The notes under the pieces are model-generated. The model worked only from the letters and a program-made list of their open reading frames with translations, was not told the DNA's origin and searched no databases. From assembly GCF_009017415.1 (NCBI RefSeq), contig NC_092405.1:4340001-4404000 (forward strand): a stretch of 64,000 bases of DNA, read 5' to 3'. The DNA comes from Aspergillus flavus (lineage: Eukaryota; Ascomycota; Eurotiomycetes; Eurotiales; Aspergillaceae). The translations under genes were made by a program, and so were the position numbers. Every line of letters begins with the position of its first letter. Within the stretch, counting starts at the first letter, position 1. Shown here in pieces: positions 54,157 through 64,000 of the stretch.

Positions 54157-54540
54157 ATGATGAATCAGAGGAAGGTTATCAATGATCATGCTACGGACGT
54201 TGCTTCGGCTCACCGTGTGTGCACGGCAAAGTATCATGAACGCTTTATCGCTCTTGTGGCTGCCGTGGAGGATCTTAGAGATATCCAGGCAAAAGATCCC
54301 TGCTTTTTGGAATACGAATATGAGTTTGATATGCCTCCCTCTTCTGGCTATTACAGTGATTCGAGCGACGCTGAGGAGAGCGGAGAGGACGGTGATGAAC
54401 CTGCAAATGTCTATGGTAGTGACTTAGACTTCCAGGAGAAATGGCGAATTTATCATCTTAAAAGGAACAAGATTATGGGTCTTTGCCAGAGTCTGCATTT
54501 TGCCCGTGGTAAGGAGGTCAAATCAATCACATCCCCCTGA
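54157..54540 (+). CDS. hypothetical acidic protein, 127 aa
   Basis: The frame encodes a helical start (ERFIALVAAVEDLRDIQA) and an acidic Ser/Asp/Glu-rich region (YYSDSSDAEESGEDGDEP) before a basic tail. No recognised family. It sits 86 bp after the 90-aa frame, same strand; the two could be one gene or a pair. Confidence 0.35.
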   Translation: MMNQRKVINDHATDVASAHRVCTAKYHERFIALVAAVEDLRDIQAKDPCFLEYEYEFDMPPSSGYYSDSSDAEESGEDGDEPANVYGSDLDFQEKWRIYHLKRNKIMGLCQSLHFARGKEVKSITSP

Positions 54541-54958
54541 GACTAATTCATAGCAGAATTTAAATCCGATACATTGGTGCATATACAACTCTGCACAAGA
54601 TGACAAGACCATGCGCAAGAAGTGGCGATTTGCAGACCTATTTTAGATCCAAGCTATTTCCTCTCCACTTCGAGTCCCAATCCTCCCGATAGCCATGTTG
54701 GTACGTAATGTGCAATAAATCGTCGACGCTATTTTTTCAAAAACCCAGGCAGATTTAGTTGTCTAAATTTAGTTACCGCATAGTGTTCCCAGACCATGTT
54801 CCGAGCCATTCTAACAATGTTAATCATTTTGGTCAGTTCATTAACGGACGCGGATTATAATGCTTATGATGCTTCCATGACATGGCCTTCTTCTAACCAC
54901 TCATGTAGACGATAAGTGGTGAACAACCACATCAAGATAATCTATCAACGCAGTCTAT
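54541..54958. other. intergenic
   Basis: 3' region shared by convergent genes; nothing else seen. Confidence 0.5.
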
Positions 54959-56340
54959 TTACACCTTAACCTTCCACCTCCACTTCCAATCCAGAAGAGC
55001 CCATCGGGATAACGCAATGCTCACCAACCCCGCCAACAAAACCGCCGAATAAAACCCAACGAGCACCTGCGGCGTAGTTGACTGGAGCAATTCTCCCCCA
55101 ACCGGAACAGTAAGCAAGACCCCGAACGCAGCAACACAATAGATGGTGCCGTAGAACCGCCCGTATTCTTCCGTCTTGCAGAGCTGGCCTGCACACACCG
55201 GCGCCAGTGAGAGCCACCCTCCCGAACCGAACCCGAAGATCGCCACCACCGCATACAGCGTGGCGTCGTCGCGCGACCCGAACGGTAACCACACGGCGGC
55301 CATCACAATGAGGGTCATGATTACCAGGGTCAGGAGGATATTGAATCGACCGACCAGGTCGGCAGCGAAGCCGGGGAGGACTCTCCCGAGGAAGCTCATA
55401 GCGTTCAGGACAGTGAGTGAATAGAATTGGACGTCGAGAGAGAGTCCCGCATAACGGACGTACGTTGGGAGGAGTGCCGCGCAGCCGAAAATAATGAACT
55501 CGAAGGAGAAAACGCCGACGGCCAGGAAACATAAACGGGGCGATTTGAACGCCCGTATGTCGATTGTCGTTCGGCTTTGGGTACTGACGGGCAGCCGGCC
55601 TTTGACGAGTGCGAAACCCAGCGTATAGCATCCGAGCGCTATGAATGCGATCACCCTAATCGCCCAGGTCCAGCCGTATTTGGCAAACAGGGTTCGTAGA
55701 AGTAATGGGATAACGGCGCCACCTGCTGATGATCCGCCCATGCAAATGCCGGATGCAAGGGCACGGCGACGATAGAACCAGTGGCTCAAAACTGCGATCG
55801 ATACAGTAGTGATAACTGCAGCAGATACGCCTCCAAGGACTCCCAGGCACAACATGAAATGCCAGTACTCGCAGCACTCTGCCAGCAGAATATAAGATGT
55901 GAAACTACCAAGCGATCCGCAGATCAACAGGATCCTCGGTCCGTAGCGATCGAATAGGGGGCCGACTTGGACACCCAGAAATAGGGTTAGGAAGACCAGC
56001 ACGGCGGTGATCCAACCGACGTCACTGACGCTATATTCCGAAAGTTGATGAGTGCTGATATAGTCCTGAACCGACCCAACTACATTGCGTTAATGTTAGA
56101 CTCATATTCAACGGACAGGTGGCATATCTTCTTACCAGCTGTTTGGAAACCAAAAGAGGGAAACATCATCAAAAATGATCCCAGTAGACATGTCCATGCC
56201 TCCCGTCCGCCATCCGGGAAGGCCGACACTGCTCGGCTTTCGTCAAGATTGTCCGCTAAAGGTTCACTCACAGCAGACCTCACGTCAAGGTCAAGGTCAC
56301 TGGTAAGCTCAAAATTATCATATTGAGGAAACCGACGCAT
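54959..56340 (-). CDS. MFS monocarboxylate-transporter-like protein, 441 aa, two exons
   Basis: Exons: 56340-56136 and 56079-54959 (1326 bp). The 56-bp intron is GTAAGA..TGTAG and joins ..FQTA-VGSVQDYI. A hydrophilic acidic N-terminus is followed by PDGGREAWTCLLGSFLMMFP (the opening of fungal MCT-type permeases: DGGxxAW near helix 1) and FQTAVGSVQDYI..LSEYSVSDVGWI, then GPLFDRYGPRILLICGSL (the loop 2-3 motif). About 12 helices. The subfamily transports carboxylates or secondary metabolites by proton symport or export; substrate unknown. Confidence 0.9.
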
Positions 56341-57471
56341 TGTGCAGCTTTGAGCGACTCAAGATGTGGCCCATTGACGTTGCCAGATCTGGATCTTTAA
56401 AATGAGGGTTGGGCTGTTCGCCGGCATGTCATCCGCAGGGCGCGACGCTAGAGCTCGGGACGAGTCATCGATCGGTTGGATCCACGGAACTTCTTCTCAT
56501 GTCCATTCTATTGGATTATTCGGTATTGGTCCGCTTGGTATGTGGTAGGAATAGCAGTGATAGTATCTCTACGGAGTTTTATCATCCGATTCTAGTCATT
56601 CAAGCCGACAGTCAGGTGATATCCTTTGCCCTGACAATAGACCTCACATTATATATATCGTGACAAGTCCAAGCTGTGGTGCCCAGGAATGGTCAGTATC
56701 CAATATACGTATAGATCAGCGTCTCTTCGTCGACATGATTTCAGGAAGGAAGGGCTTGTCATACCTGAAAATTACCAGTGTCAATTGTTCGCTTTGACCC
56801 TCGGTGGCTGAGTGATACAGACCTGCTTTGTTGAAGTCCTGAATTAAAATTATACTGTGACAACCGACAGGGTTTCCTTTCCGTCCCTTTTCCCTTTTTA
56901 GGCTTCCTTATGGGCGTCCGTGTAATTCCCCACGGAAGAAAACAGGAAGGTCGAAGACGAGGTAGAATAGGAATCATCCAAAGACTGACCTAGTAGACTT
57001 ACTTGTTAAGTCCAATCATCCAAAACCCTTCCCATGCCGGTATTTCTTCAAAGAGCGGTGGCGCTATCTTGGCGCTTCAGGGACAAACTCAGCTTACCGT
57101 CAATACCCTTCAATTATTGGTGCGCCCATCAGAGTCAGTCTGGATTTCGGCCAATATACGCCCATGTGACTCCCTACATATACGAATTTGTGCCACCTTA
57201 GCGTCTCAAACTATCTACTCAAGTCAATATCGTCAGTAGGGAACCTCTGTCCTTCTGCCACGTAACTACGGTCACCTTCCTGCACGGGCGCATATAGCAA
57301 CTAAGATAGGACGTAGAACTAGAACAGAGAAAGAATAAAATAAGATCTATTGCTCTACAATAGACATAGTTTTCCATACAAATTTGAGTAACTCACATTG
57401 TGTCCTGCACAGAGTCACATATCAATCAACAGACAAGATCAATTCCAAGCCCGGTTCAGAGATACCCACAC
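56341..57471. other. intergenic
   Basis: 1.1 kb; short frames only. Confidence 0.5.
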
Positions 57472-58563
57472 TCAACTGGAACCAATAATGCGCGCCGCCT
57501 CTTCCAAAGCTTGAGAATACTCTAGATAACTTCCCGAGTTGCTGAGGTAAATGTGGCCAGTGATTTCACGGAGTTGCCCGACCAGGCCCGCCAGATCGGT
57601 TCCGCTGGGTACTGAGGTGACCATGGATGATAGACGAGCCTTGTCCATGTTCTTAACGCGGTCGAATTCATGTCCTGCAAGCGCCTCTTGGAACCTGCTG
57701 TGCGGGGACTCGAAAATGACTGTTGAGTCAGGGATGTCGAGGTATGCGTTATCGGGGATTGTTCCGGGGTTCATGACCACCTGGAGAATTGGTTAGCCTT
57801 CGGCTGCAGGTGAGGTGCGTCGTCAAGAACGGGGGTATTCACATTGTTTTGTGGGCCGAAACTCTTGTTCTCCTTAACTTGAGAGGTGAGTTGCTTGTAG
57901 TATGTCACTTTCGTGTCATCAAGCTCAGCGGCTGCTTCGTCGAAGAAGATGCCGTTCACGGCAAAAGAGGCATCGCCGCTGGCAGTCGGCCAATTGGCAT
58001 AGGTGGTAATATCGCGCTGAACAGCGGATATGGGCCGGCCTGCGTAGCATGTCGCGACATAGCCGATGACGGCCACGTTGGAGTGTGCCGTGAGCTTGGG
58101 GATTGCCTTGCGCCAGTTGGCATCTGGGAGTGCATCCCTGCCAGGACCGCTGCTAGGGTTAATGATGACAGTGAATTTCACATTGGGGTTGTTGGCGGCG
58201 CTGTTGAGGTGTGGTCAGTACATCTGTCCTAATCTGTCACAGCTTGTGGAGTGAGTGGTGGAAGACGTACAGTTGCTCCAGAGGCGTCCAGGCCCCATCC
58301 GCTGGGTAGACATAGTAAGGAATGATAATATCCGTACCGCCAGCGAGATGACCTCCCGACTGCTGGGATGCAGCGGAGGTCGCCGAAGCTGAGGGTGCCA
58401 TTAGTGTAAAGCTAGGCTCGCTGGACTTAGTGTCGGCATCGGGGTTGGTCGAGACATCCTGGTCTTCAGAGTCATACTGGCGAATGGGAATGATTGCTGT
58501 CTGTGCAACCTGAAACAACAGAAGCAGACAGCTCAGAATACGAAGCACATACACGGACAACAT
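57472..58563 (-). CDS. spherulin-4-like cell-surface protein, 319 aa, three exons
   Basis: Exons: 58563-58271, 58200-57843, 57780-57472 (960 bp). Introns: GTACGT..CAACAG and GTGAAT..CTCCAG. A signal peptide (VLRILSCLLLLFQVAQT) and a Ser/Ala linker precede the spherulation-specific family 4 domain: DIIIPYYVYPADGAWTPLEQ, VKFTVIINPSSGPG, VIGYVATCYAGRP, GIFFDEAAAELDD, VVMNPGTIPDNAYLD, VIFESPHSRFQ. This fold resembles a TIM-barrel glycoside-hydrolase-like structure; enzymatic activity is largely uncharacterised, and members are secreted or wall-bound. Two acidic residues in FFDE are conserved. Confidence 0.9.
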
Positions 58564-61072
58564 ATTGATAGAGTGGGTGCCAGAATGAAAGGAGGAAAGA
58601 AGAGGGAATGACTGGGGGTAGAAGGTAGGAACTGAAGGAATGTATGCGAAGAATGAATGAAAGAATGAATTAAGGGCGTTTAAATACTAGGAATTAAACG
58701 GCTTTCCAGAAGCTGGTGAAGTCAAATTAGAAGAATGTAATGATTCACTTGCTGTCTATATATTCAATAAGATGGCTTACATTCCTCGGTCTCTGCTCGG
58801 TGCCGGAAGGGGATATAGTATGCTATGGTCTCCACATACCAGGCCCCTGTTCTAGAACGCCTAAACAAGGCCAATTCAAGATGGAGCTGGGGTAGTTTGA
58901 AATTCTATTTCCTTTCCCTCTGACATTTGATGCACGTGGCGGGTAGACAAGCCAACCAGGTTACTCTGCATCAGTTCTCATGACGGTGAATGTAAAATGT
59001 TAACTCATGCTGAATTCAGATCTAAGCGTGGCCAAGAGAATGCGGAATGCATTAGAGCGATCACCATTCCTCATCAGGATCGCTTAAAAGATGATCTGAT
59101 GATTCACTTGGATAACAGATTTGCCAACCGGGTGGTGCTTGTAGCGGGATATAGTCTACTCCACATATCACAATTGAATGTCATCCATTATTGTTGAGGC
59201 AAAAAGAACTTGAAAATGCTGTTCACAGCCCCTCCTTGGGTGTTTCATTATCCATTATTCATTGGTTGATCACAATCAAACAGCGACAAAGAGCCAAAAG
59301 GTCCTCAAAACATTGCCTTTGGCCTGTCATATTGCAATGAATGACATTCTGGAGCTGTCCGGCTTCAAATGGAATATTCAGCATTCAGGATGTTGAACCA
59401 AACGTCAAAGAACGATCAAACATGTGTATACGTCCTAACATTAAAGTTCGGAGGACAGACCTTGAAGCTGGTATGAAACATGATGTGCTCGATAAATGTC
59501 GTCACCAGAGCTCTGTGACATGCTTTTAGGGCTTCTTTCTTTGTTGGGGTGGAAATTAGCTGTCAGTGTCATGTGTATTTCTAGACCCTGATTGGTGTCA
59601 GTCAAGCGCCACGGATCCTCTCCTCATATAACGCCCGGTTCCTGAGTCCCTTCATTCACTTGCATTGTGCGAACCTGAATAGGTTGGAAGTCATGATTAT
59701 TTTACAAGTCGTCGGTGTGTATAAGTACCAATCGCGCAAATGTTGCAAACTCCTAGGATGATGTGCTTCGCAAACCTGGTATTTACTACTTTTCGCATCT
59801 AGGATAACTGAGGCTCAACAGAAATGGTCTTTGATTCCAGAACGTCATATCAGTATCAGTACATTTATTCCAGGCGGGTAGATCTCCTAGAGACCTAGTG
59901 TCATCTTCTCTTGAAAGTCGTCTCCAATTGTTGGGTATACCCTGATGTTTGGTCGACCTGCGTAGATGGAACCGGTACTGTACAACAATCGCGATGGGAT
60001 CTTGCAGCATTGGGATGCACATCCAATTCAGGGATTATAGTATGTCGTCGTTCTGTGTGTCAGGGGTAGATCCAGTTTTTCTGGTTTGCGATGTCTTTTA
60101 GGTGCTCCCAAAAGCATTGCCGCTAAGTTTACCCTAGGAACGTGGCATCTTAGGTCATTGTCATCGTCCGTTATTCTGTGCCGGACTATATTCCTATACA
60201 CCACATACAGATACTACGTTGGGAAAAGATTCAAGGTGTTACGGTGCGAAGATAATCCAGCCTAGACTATTTAGGTTCAACGCGGAAAAGCTCAGGATCA
60301 CAAGCACAGCCTACAGCCTGTGCTGGTTCCAAAAGGAGTACATCGAGATGAAGGCTAAGGGAAAGGGTCAAACATATTTTCCCCTGTAGCTCTCGCTACC
60401 AAATTGCGACAATCTCTTGATTAATATGCCCCTGTAAATGTCTATACATCGTTCTCTTCTCTCTATTGCTGTCGACCCTCCAGGAGCCCTGACGGAGCTT
60501 CCCGTTGTGTATATAGCGTTGCACGTTCTCTAGACGGTAGGATATAAAGTCGTAGCTAGTGTGACTTATACAGTTCGTCCATAGAATGACTCATAAGTTT
60601 AGGGGTTATCTGGAATCTTGCGGGCCTCTGGAAAATAAAAATCGACCCTCATAGGTGGAATAAGCAGTCCCAGCATGCAGGGGCTGTACAATTTGATTGG
60701 GTGCGACTGAGAGACAAAGTCTTATCCGAAACATCAGAGAGTCCGAGCACTGTCGATCCTCACGGTTCTGTTACCGGATGAAGTAGGGTTGTCGGACCCT
60801 GTGACAGCGGTCAAGCACTAGGGGATTTACATTCGGCAGCTAAACGTCGCTTAAACTTCGCATATACCGAGTCAGACCCTCTCTTAATCTAATGGGAACT
60901 GCCAAAACACCCGATTCATGCATTAATCAATGGCCTCCTTGGCGGCTAATCTGTATGCGACACGGTGCTGAATAGTGGTAGGTACAAATATGCACTCCAT
61001 GTATCTCCGAAGGAAATGGAAAGACAATCTTCTATCGCGTTCGAACTTGTCTTCTCTTAGCCACTAGCCAAT
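58564..61072. other. 2.5-kb gene-poor stretch
   Basis: Several short frames, none with recognisable features; AT-rich patches. Its right end is the promoter of the pectate lyase gene. Confidence 0.5.
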
Positions 61073-62522
61073 ATGCGGCTCACTCCCTCTTTGATTAGTT
61101 GCCTGTCGCTTCTCCACTTTACATCGGCCTTGGTCGCCTTCCCTGGTGCAGAGGGATTTGGGGCGAACGCGGTCGGCGGTCGTCAGGGTGAAGTGTATGT
61201 TGTGTCCAACTTAAATGACTCCGGAGAAGGGTCGTTGCGCGATGCTGTATCTCAGCCCGGTCGGATCGTGGTGTTCTCCGTGGGAGGAGTAATTGAAATC
61301 ACCGATCGCATCGTCGTGTCGAAACAAGTGACAATTCTGGGACAAACGGCCCCTGGAGATGGTATCACCGTATATGGAAATGGGTGGTCATTTTCGAATG
61401 CCGATGATGCCATCGTGCGGTATATCAGGATGTAAGCACCAGGCGTGAAGACCATTATATTTTTGTCCCATCCAGAACACCTGCTAACCAAAGGAACCCA
61501 AACTATAGTCGCATGGGCAAAGGCGGGTCATCAGGAAAAGACGCCATGGGCATTGCTGATGGAAAGAACATGATCTTCGACCACGTCTCTGTCTCTTGGG
61601 GTCGTGACGAGACATTCTCGATCAACGGTGATGTCAGCAACGTTACCATACAAAACAGCATTATCGCGCAGGGCCTGGAGACTCATTCCTGCGGTGGTTT
61701 GATGCAAACCGACGGGGGCGTGTCGCTGTTCCGCAATCTGTACATTGACAATAAAACGCGCAACCCTAAGGTTAAGGGTGTCAACGAGTTCACTAATAAC
61801 GTGATCTATAACTGGGGCGGCGGTGGTGGTTATATTGCCGGAGGTTCTGATGGAGAGTCGAGTTCGTCATATACCCTTCTGGGTCGTATATCATATATCC
61901 TGGGCTAACGCTGTAGACAGATGTCAACGTCATCGGCAACTACTTCATTAGCGGACCGGATACGTCAGTCACGGCTTTTACTCGTGGCAACGAGAACTTC
62001 CATGCCTATGTTGAGACAAACTATTATGACTCTGACAAGGATGGCACTCTCAACGGAAGCGAACTCGGCGTGGATTCCACCAATTACGGTGGAATGGATC
62101 TCGTTACCGAAAAGTACGACTATCCAGCTGTCGCATCCGTCTTATCTCCGGACGATGCTCTGACCTATGTCACCAAGTGTAAGTTGCAGTTCTACAGACG
62201 CTCCACCGCTATAACATACTAATAGTACATAGATGCTGGAGCATCAAAGGTGAGGGACAGTGTCGACACCCAGTTAGTCGCCCAGGTCGAATCCTACGGC
62301 AAAGACGGCGCACTGATCTCCGACGAAGCGGACATGGGAGGCGCGGGTGACCTCGACCAGGGTACGACCCCTACCGATACCGATGGCGATGGAATCCCCG
62401 ACGATGCCGAGGCAGAGCTTGGAACAGACCCCAACACTGCGGATTCCATGGACCTGGATACCAGTGGTTACACTTTCCTGGAGGTCTGGGCAAACTCTTT
62501 GGTTCCTTCCAGCTACGCTTGA
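61073..62522 (+). CDS. plyC: pectate lyase C-like, secreted, ~426 aa, four exons
   Basis: Exons: 61073-61431, 61509-61882 (or 61885), 61921-62178, 62233-62522 (1281 bp; the later donor gives 427 aa). A signal peptide (SLISCLSLLHFTSALVA) is followed by FPGAEGFGANAVGGRQGEVY, VVSNLNDSGEGSLRDAV, IVVFSVGGVIEI, VTILGQTAPGDGIT and, in exon 2, FDHVSVSWGRDETFSI and NPKVKGVNEFTNNVIYNWG. This is the parallel-beta-helix pectate lyase layout (CAZy PL1-like). Near the C-terminus DTDGDGIPDDAEAELGTDPN is a thrombospondin-3-type calcium-binding segment. The enzyme cleaves polygalacturonate by beta-elimination with Ca2+, outside the cell. With the acetylesterase at 12 kb it suggests a pectin-degrading fungus. 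Confidence 0.93.
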
Positions 62523-64000
62523 TTGTTTGGCCAGGTTTGCTGGGTGTTCATCATGCCTTGCATTGTACATACATAAATCTTACATACTTTTCTACTAAGC
62601 AATTTCACCAATGAGAAAGACAATCGAGCTTCTTGACATATATGAATGTCTCTTAAGGTAATTGTGCGGACTTTATGGGATTTATGAAGTCGTGGATCAA
62701 TTACTCCACGATATTATGTTTGTAGGTAGCAATGTCCCTAACCAACGTTGTTGCCCGGGATTCTACAGGGCATTTATGAATTTTCCGGGGCTTTCATGCT
62801 AGGGCTCAGAGATGCTCAGACATAGTAAGTTTAATGATTGAAAAAATTATGCGCAGGAGCTCCCGATGAGCATGTGAATCCTCCAGAGCTGCTGTGCATT
62901 CTTTAACCAACCAACAGGCGTTTGAATGGGGTCTGTCTTTGATTAACTGGAGAACGTGTTTCCAAACTAAAGCGATAGTATGTGAATCGTACCAGTTAGT
63001 GCTTGGGGGCCATAAATCGATCCACTCAATTAGGACCGAACGAACCCCAAGTGGAGAGACATAGTAGACCATCCCCGATCATTCTAATTGTCTACATTGT
63101 TAATGGCTAGTCAATCATACGTTCCCTTTCATGTACTTTCTACGTAAGAGTTCTGATTTGCCTGAGTCAGCCTAAGATTGTAATTGAGACCTAAATTGAG
63201 AATCTGAGGCAATTTCTCTAGGATCGGCATAATGCCAAGCTTTATAGAGATAGGGGAAAGGTATAGCTGCGCCGTTAAGATCGTAGGCACGAGAACCCTC
63301 AAGATTCGTTGGAAAATATTCTGAAAATCCGCCACCGGACATACGAAGGATCTGATTCCCCGATCTAAAACAGGGTCTTCGGGGAAACTCTCAAATCCAC
63401 CGCTATAACTGCCAAGTGGACTACCTCGAGGCCCACAGGGGTTCATATGGAAGCTTGACATTGCGCCACCAACGTAGGCTTGGCTGCCATGTTCCTTTTC
63501 TATGCTTAGCATTTGCTTGTGGATCTCTGATTCAATTCTTGGTAAACCTGCCCATCGTAGCACAAATTCTCTTATCTTATTAGTGATACCCTTTGACCTC
63601 CTAATATTATTACTGTGCGACTTTATAGAGTGGAGCCGAGTTGTTTTTTGCACCCCCTACGCCATCCACGGGCGTCACTGTGGGCCCTAGCACTAAAGTA
63701 CTTTCACTGCGCCGCACCACTACTACTTATACGTAGTACAATTAATCCCAGTACTGGAACCAGGATGAGGCTAATCGGTCAATGCCAAGTGCAAGATCAT
63801 TTCCCAGGAAGGAAAAGTCAAGGACTTTTGTATGTACCAAGCCAACGAATAAAAGAAAAACCGCTGGCCAACACAAGATCGTCACACCGTTAAGCAATCG
63901 TGCCCCTGATACATAGTAGACAATGATATAGTGTTACATCATTCTGTCTCGGTCTACTGACGCTAAGCAATGGGGTGGTCAAAATTCCTCGTAATTCTGT
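62523..64000. other. gene-poor window end
   Basis: Only weak frames; a 174-codon minus-strand frame is described separately. Confidence 0.5.
63129..63653 (-). CDS. hypothetical protein or fragment, 174 aa
   Basis: Open frame with a basic N-terminus (KSHSNNIRRSKGITNKIREF), a middle HGSQAYVGGAMSSFHMNPCG and a hydrophobic Leu/Ile-rich end (LPTILTAQLYL-like, IMPILEKLPQILNLGLNYNL). No known family or signal peptide is recognised. It might be a fragment of a larger decayed gene. Confidence 0.25.
   Translation of the reverse strand: MQKTTRLHSIKSHSNNIRRSKGITNKIREFVLRWAGLPRIESEIHKQMLSIEKEHGSQAYVGGAMSSFHMNPCGPRGSPLGSYSGGFESFPEDPVLDRGIRSFVCPVADFQNIFQRILRVLVPTILTAQLYLSPISIKLGIMPILEKLPQILNLGLNYNLRLTQANQNSYVEST

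Noticed and set aside
54966..55631. 221-aa minus frame overlapping the MFS gene
   Set aside because: Arg/Pro-rich shadow in a second frame of the same strand; the transporter frame has helices and family motifs.
1..64000. CRISPR array, rRNA operon, or complete transposon
   Set aside because: No regularly spaced repeats, rRNA blocks or transposase/reverse-transcriptase motifs were seen; the organism is a fungus, so CRISPR is not expected.

Overview
This is about 64 kb of nuclear DNA from a filamentous ascomycete, most likely an Aspergillus- or Penicillium-like Eurotiomycete. The evidence is single-exon and multi-exon genes with short (46-70 bp) introns of the GTRNGT...CTRAY...YAG type, fungal-only families (spherulin-4-like, But2-like, fungal arrestin-like, F-box/ankyrin, DUF3716-like), plant-cell-wall enzymes, and long gene-poor spacers holding decayed genes. 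I resolved exon structures by hand; for most spliced genes the exon lengths sum to a multiple of three, which supports the models.

Layout. 1-5.5 kb: decayed coding sequence (frameshifted coiled-coil tail protein; PRISE-type reductase pseudogene) and a divergent initiator-type tRNA-Met. 5.8-17.3 kb: ordinary accessory genes: GNAT acetyltransferase, amino-acid permease, membrane-anchored cupredoxin-like protein, SGNH rhamnogalacturonan-acetylesterase-like enzyme, six-exon MFS transporter, arrestin-like protein, But2-domain secreted protein. 17.3-19.4 kb: nothing convincing.

19.5-34.3 kb is the most interesting part: a candidate biosynthetic gene cluster with no polyketide synthase, NRPS, P450 or classical soluble terpene synthase. 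It encodes a group-A flavin monooxygenase, a Baeyer-Villiger-type monooxygenase, an HHxxxD acyltransferase, a soluble SDR, a UbiA-superfamily membrane protein resembling fungal UbiA-type terpene cyclases, a membrane-anchored SDR, and an acyl-CoA ligase ending in the peroxisomal signal SKL. My reading is a UbiA-type cyclase or prenyltransferase making the scaffold, flavoenzymes and SDRs oxidising or reducing it, and the ligase/acyltransferase pair adding an acyl group. The 5' end of the UbiA gene appears to carry a one-base frameshift or an unusual intron.

35-49.4 kb: secreted S28 peptidase, DUF3716-like Cys-rich protein, small secreted Cys-rich protein, BTB-domain protein, F-box-like pseudogene, DUF4267-like frameshifted pseudogene, zinc alcohol dehydrogenase. 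49.6-64 kb: F-box/ankyrin protein interrupted by TAG, coding remnants, two small acidic hypothetical proteins, MCT-type MFS transporter, spherulin-4-like protein, pectate lyase C-like enzyme, and a gene-poor end. Several nonsense codons in the decayed genes lie where Gln is expected (CAG to TAG), compatible with C-to-T decay such as RIP.
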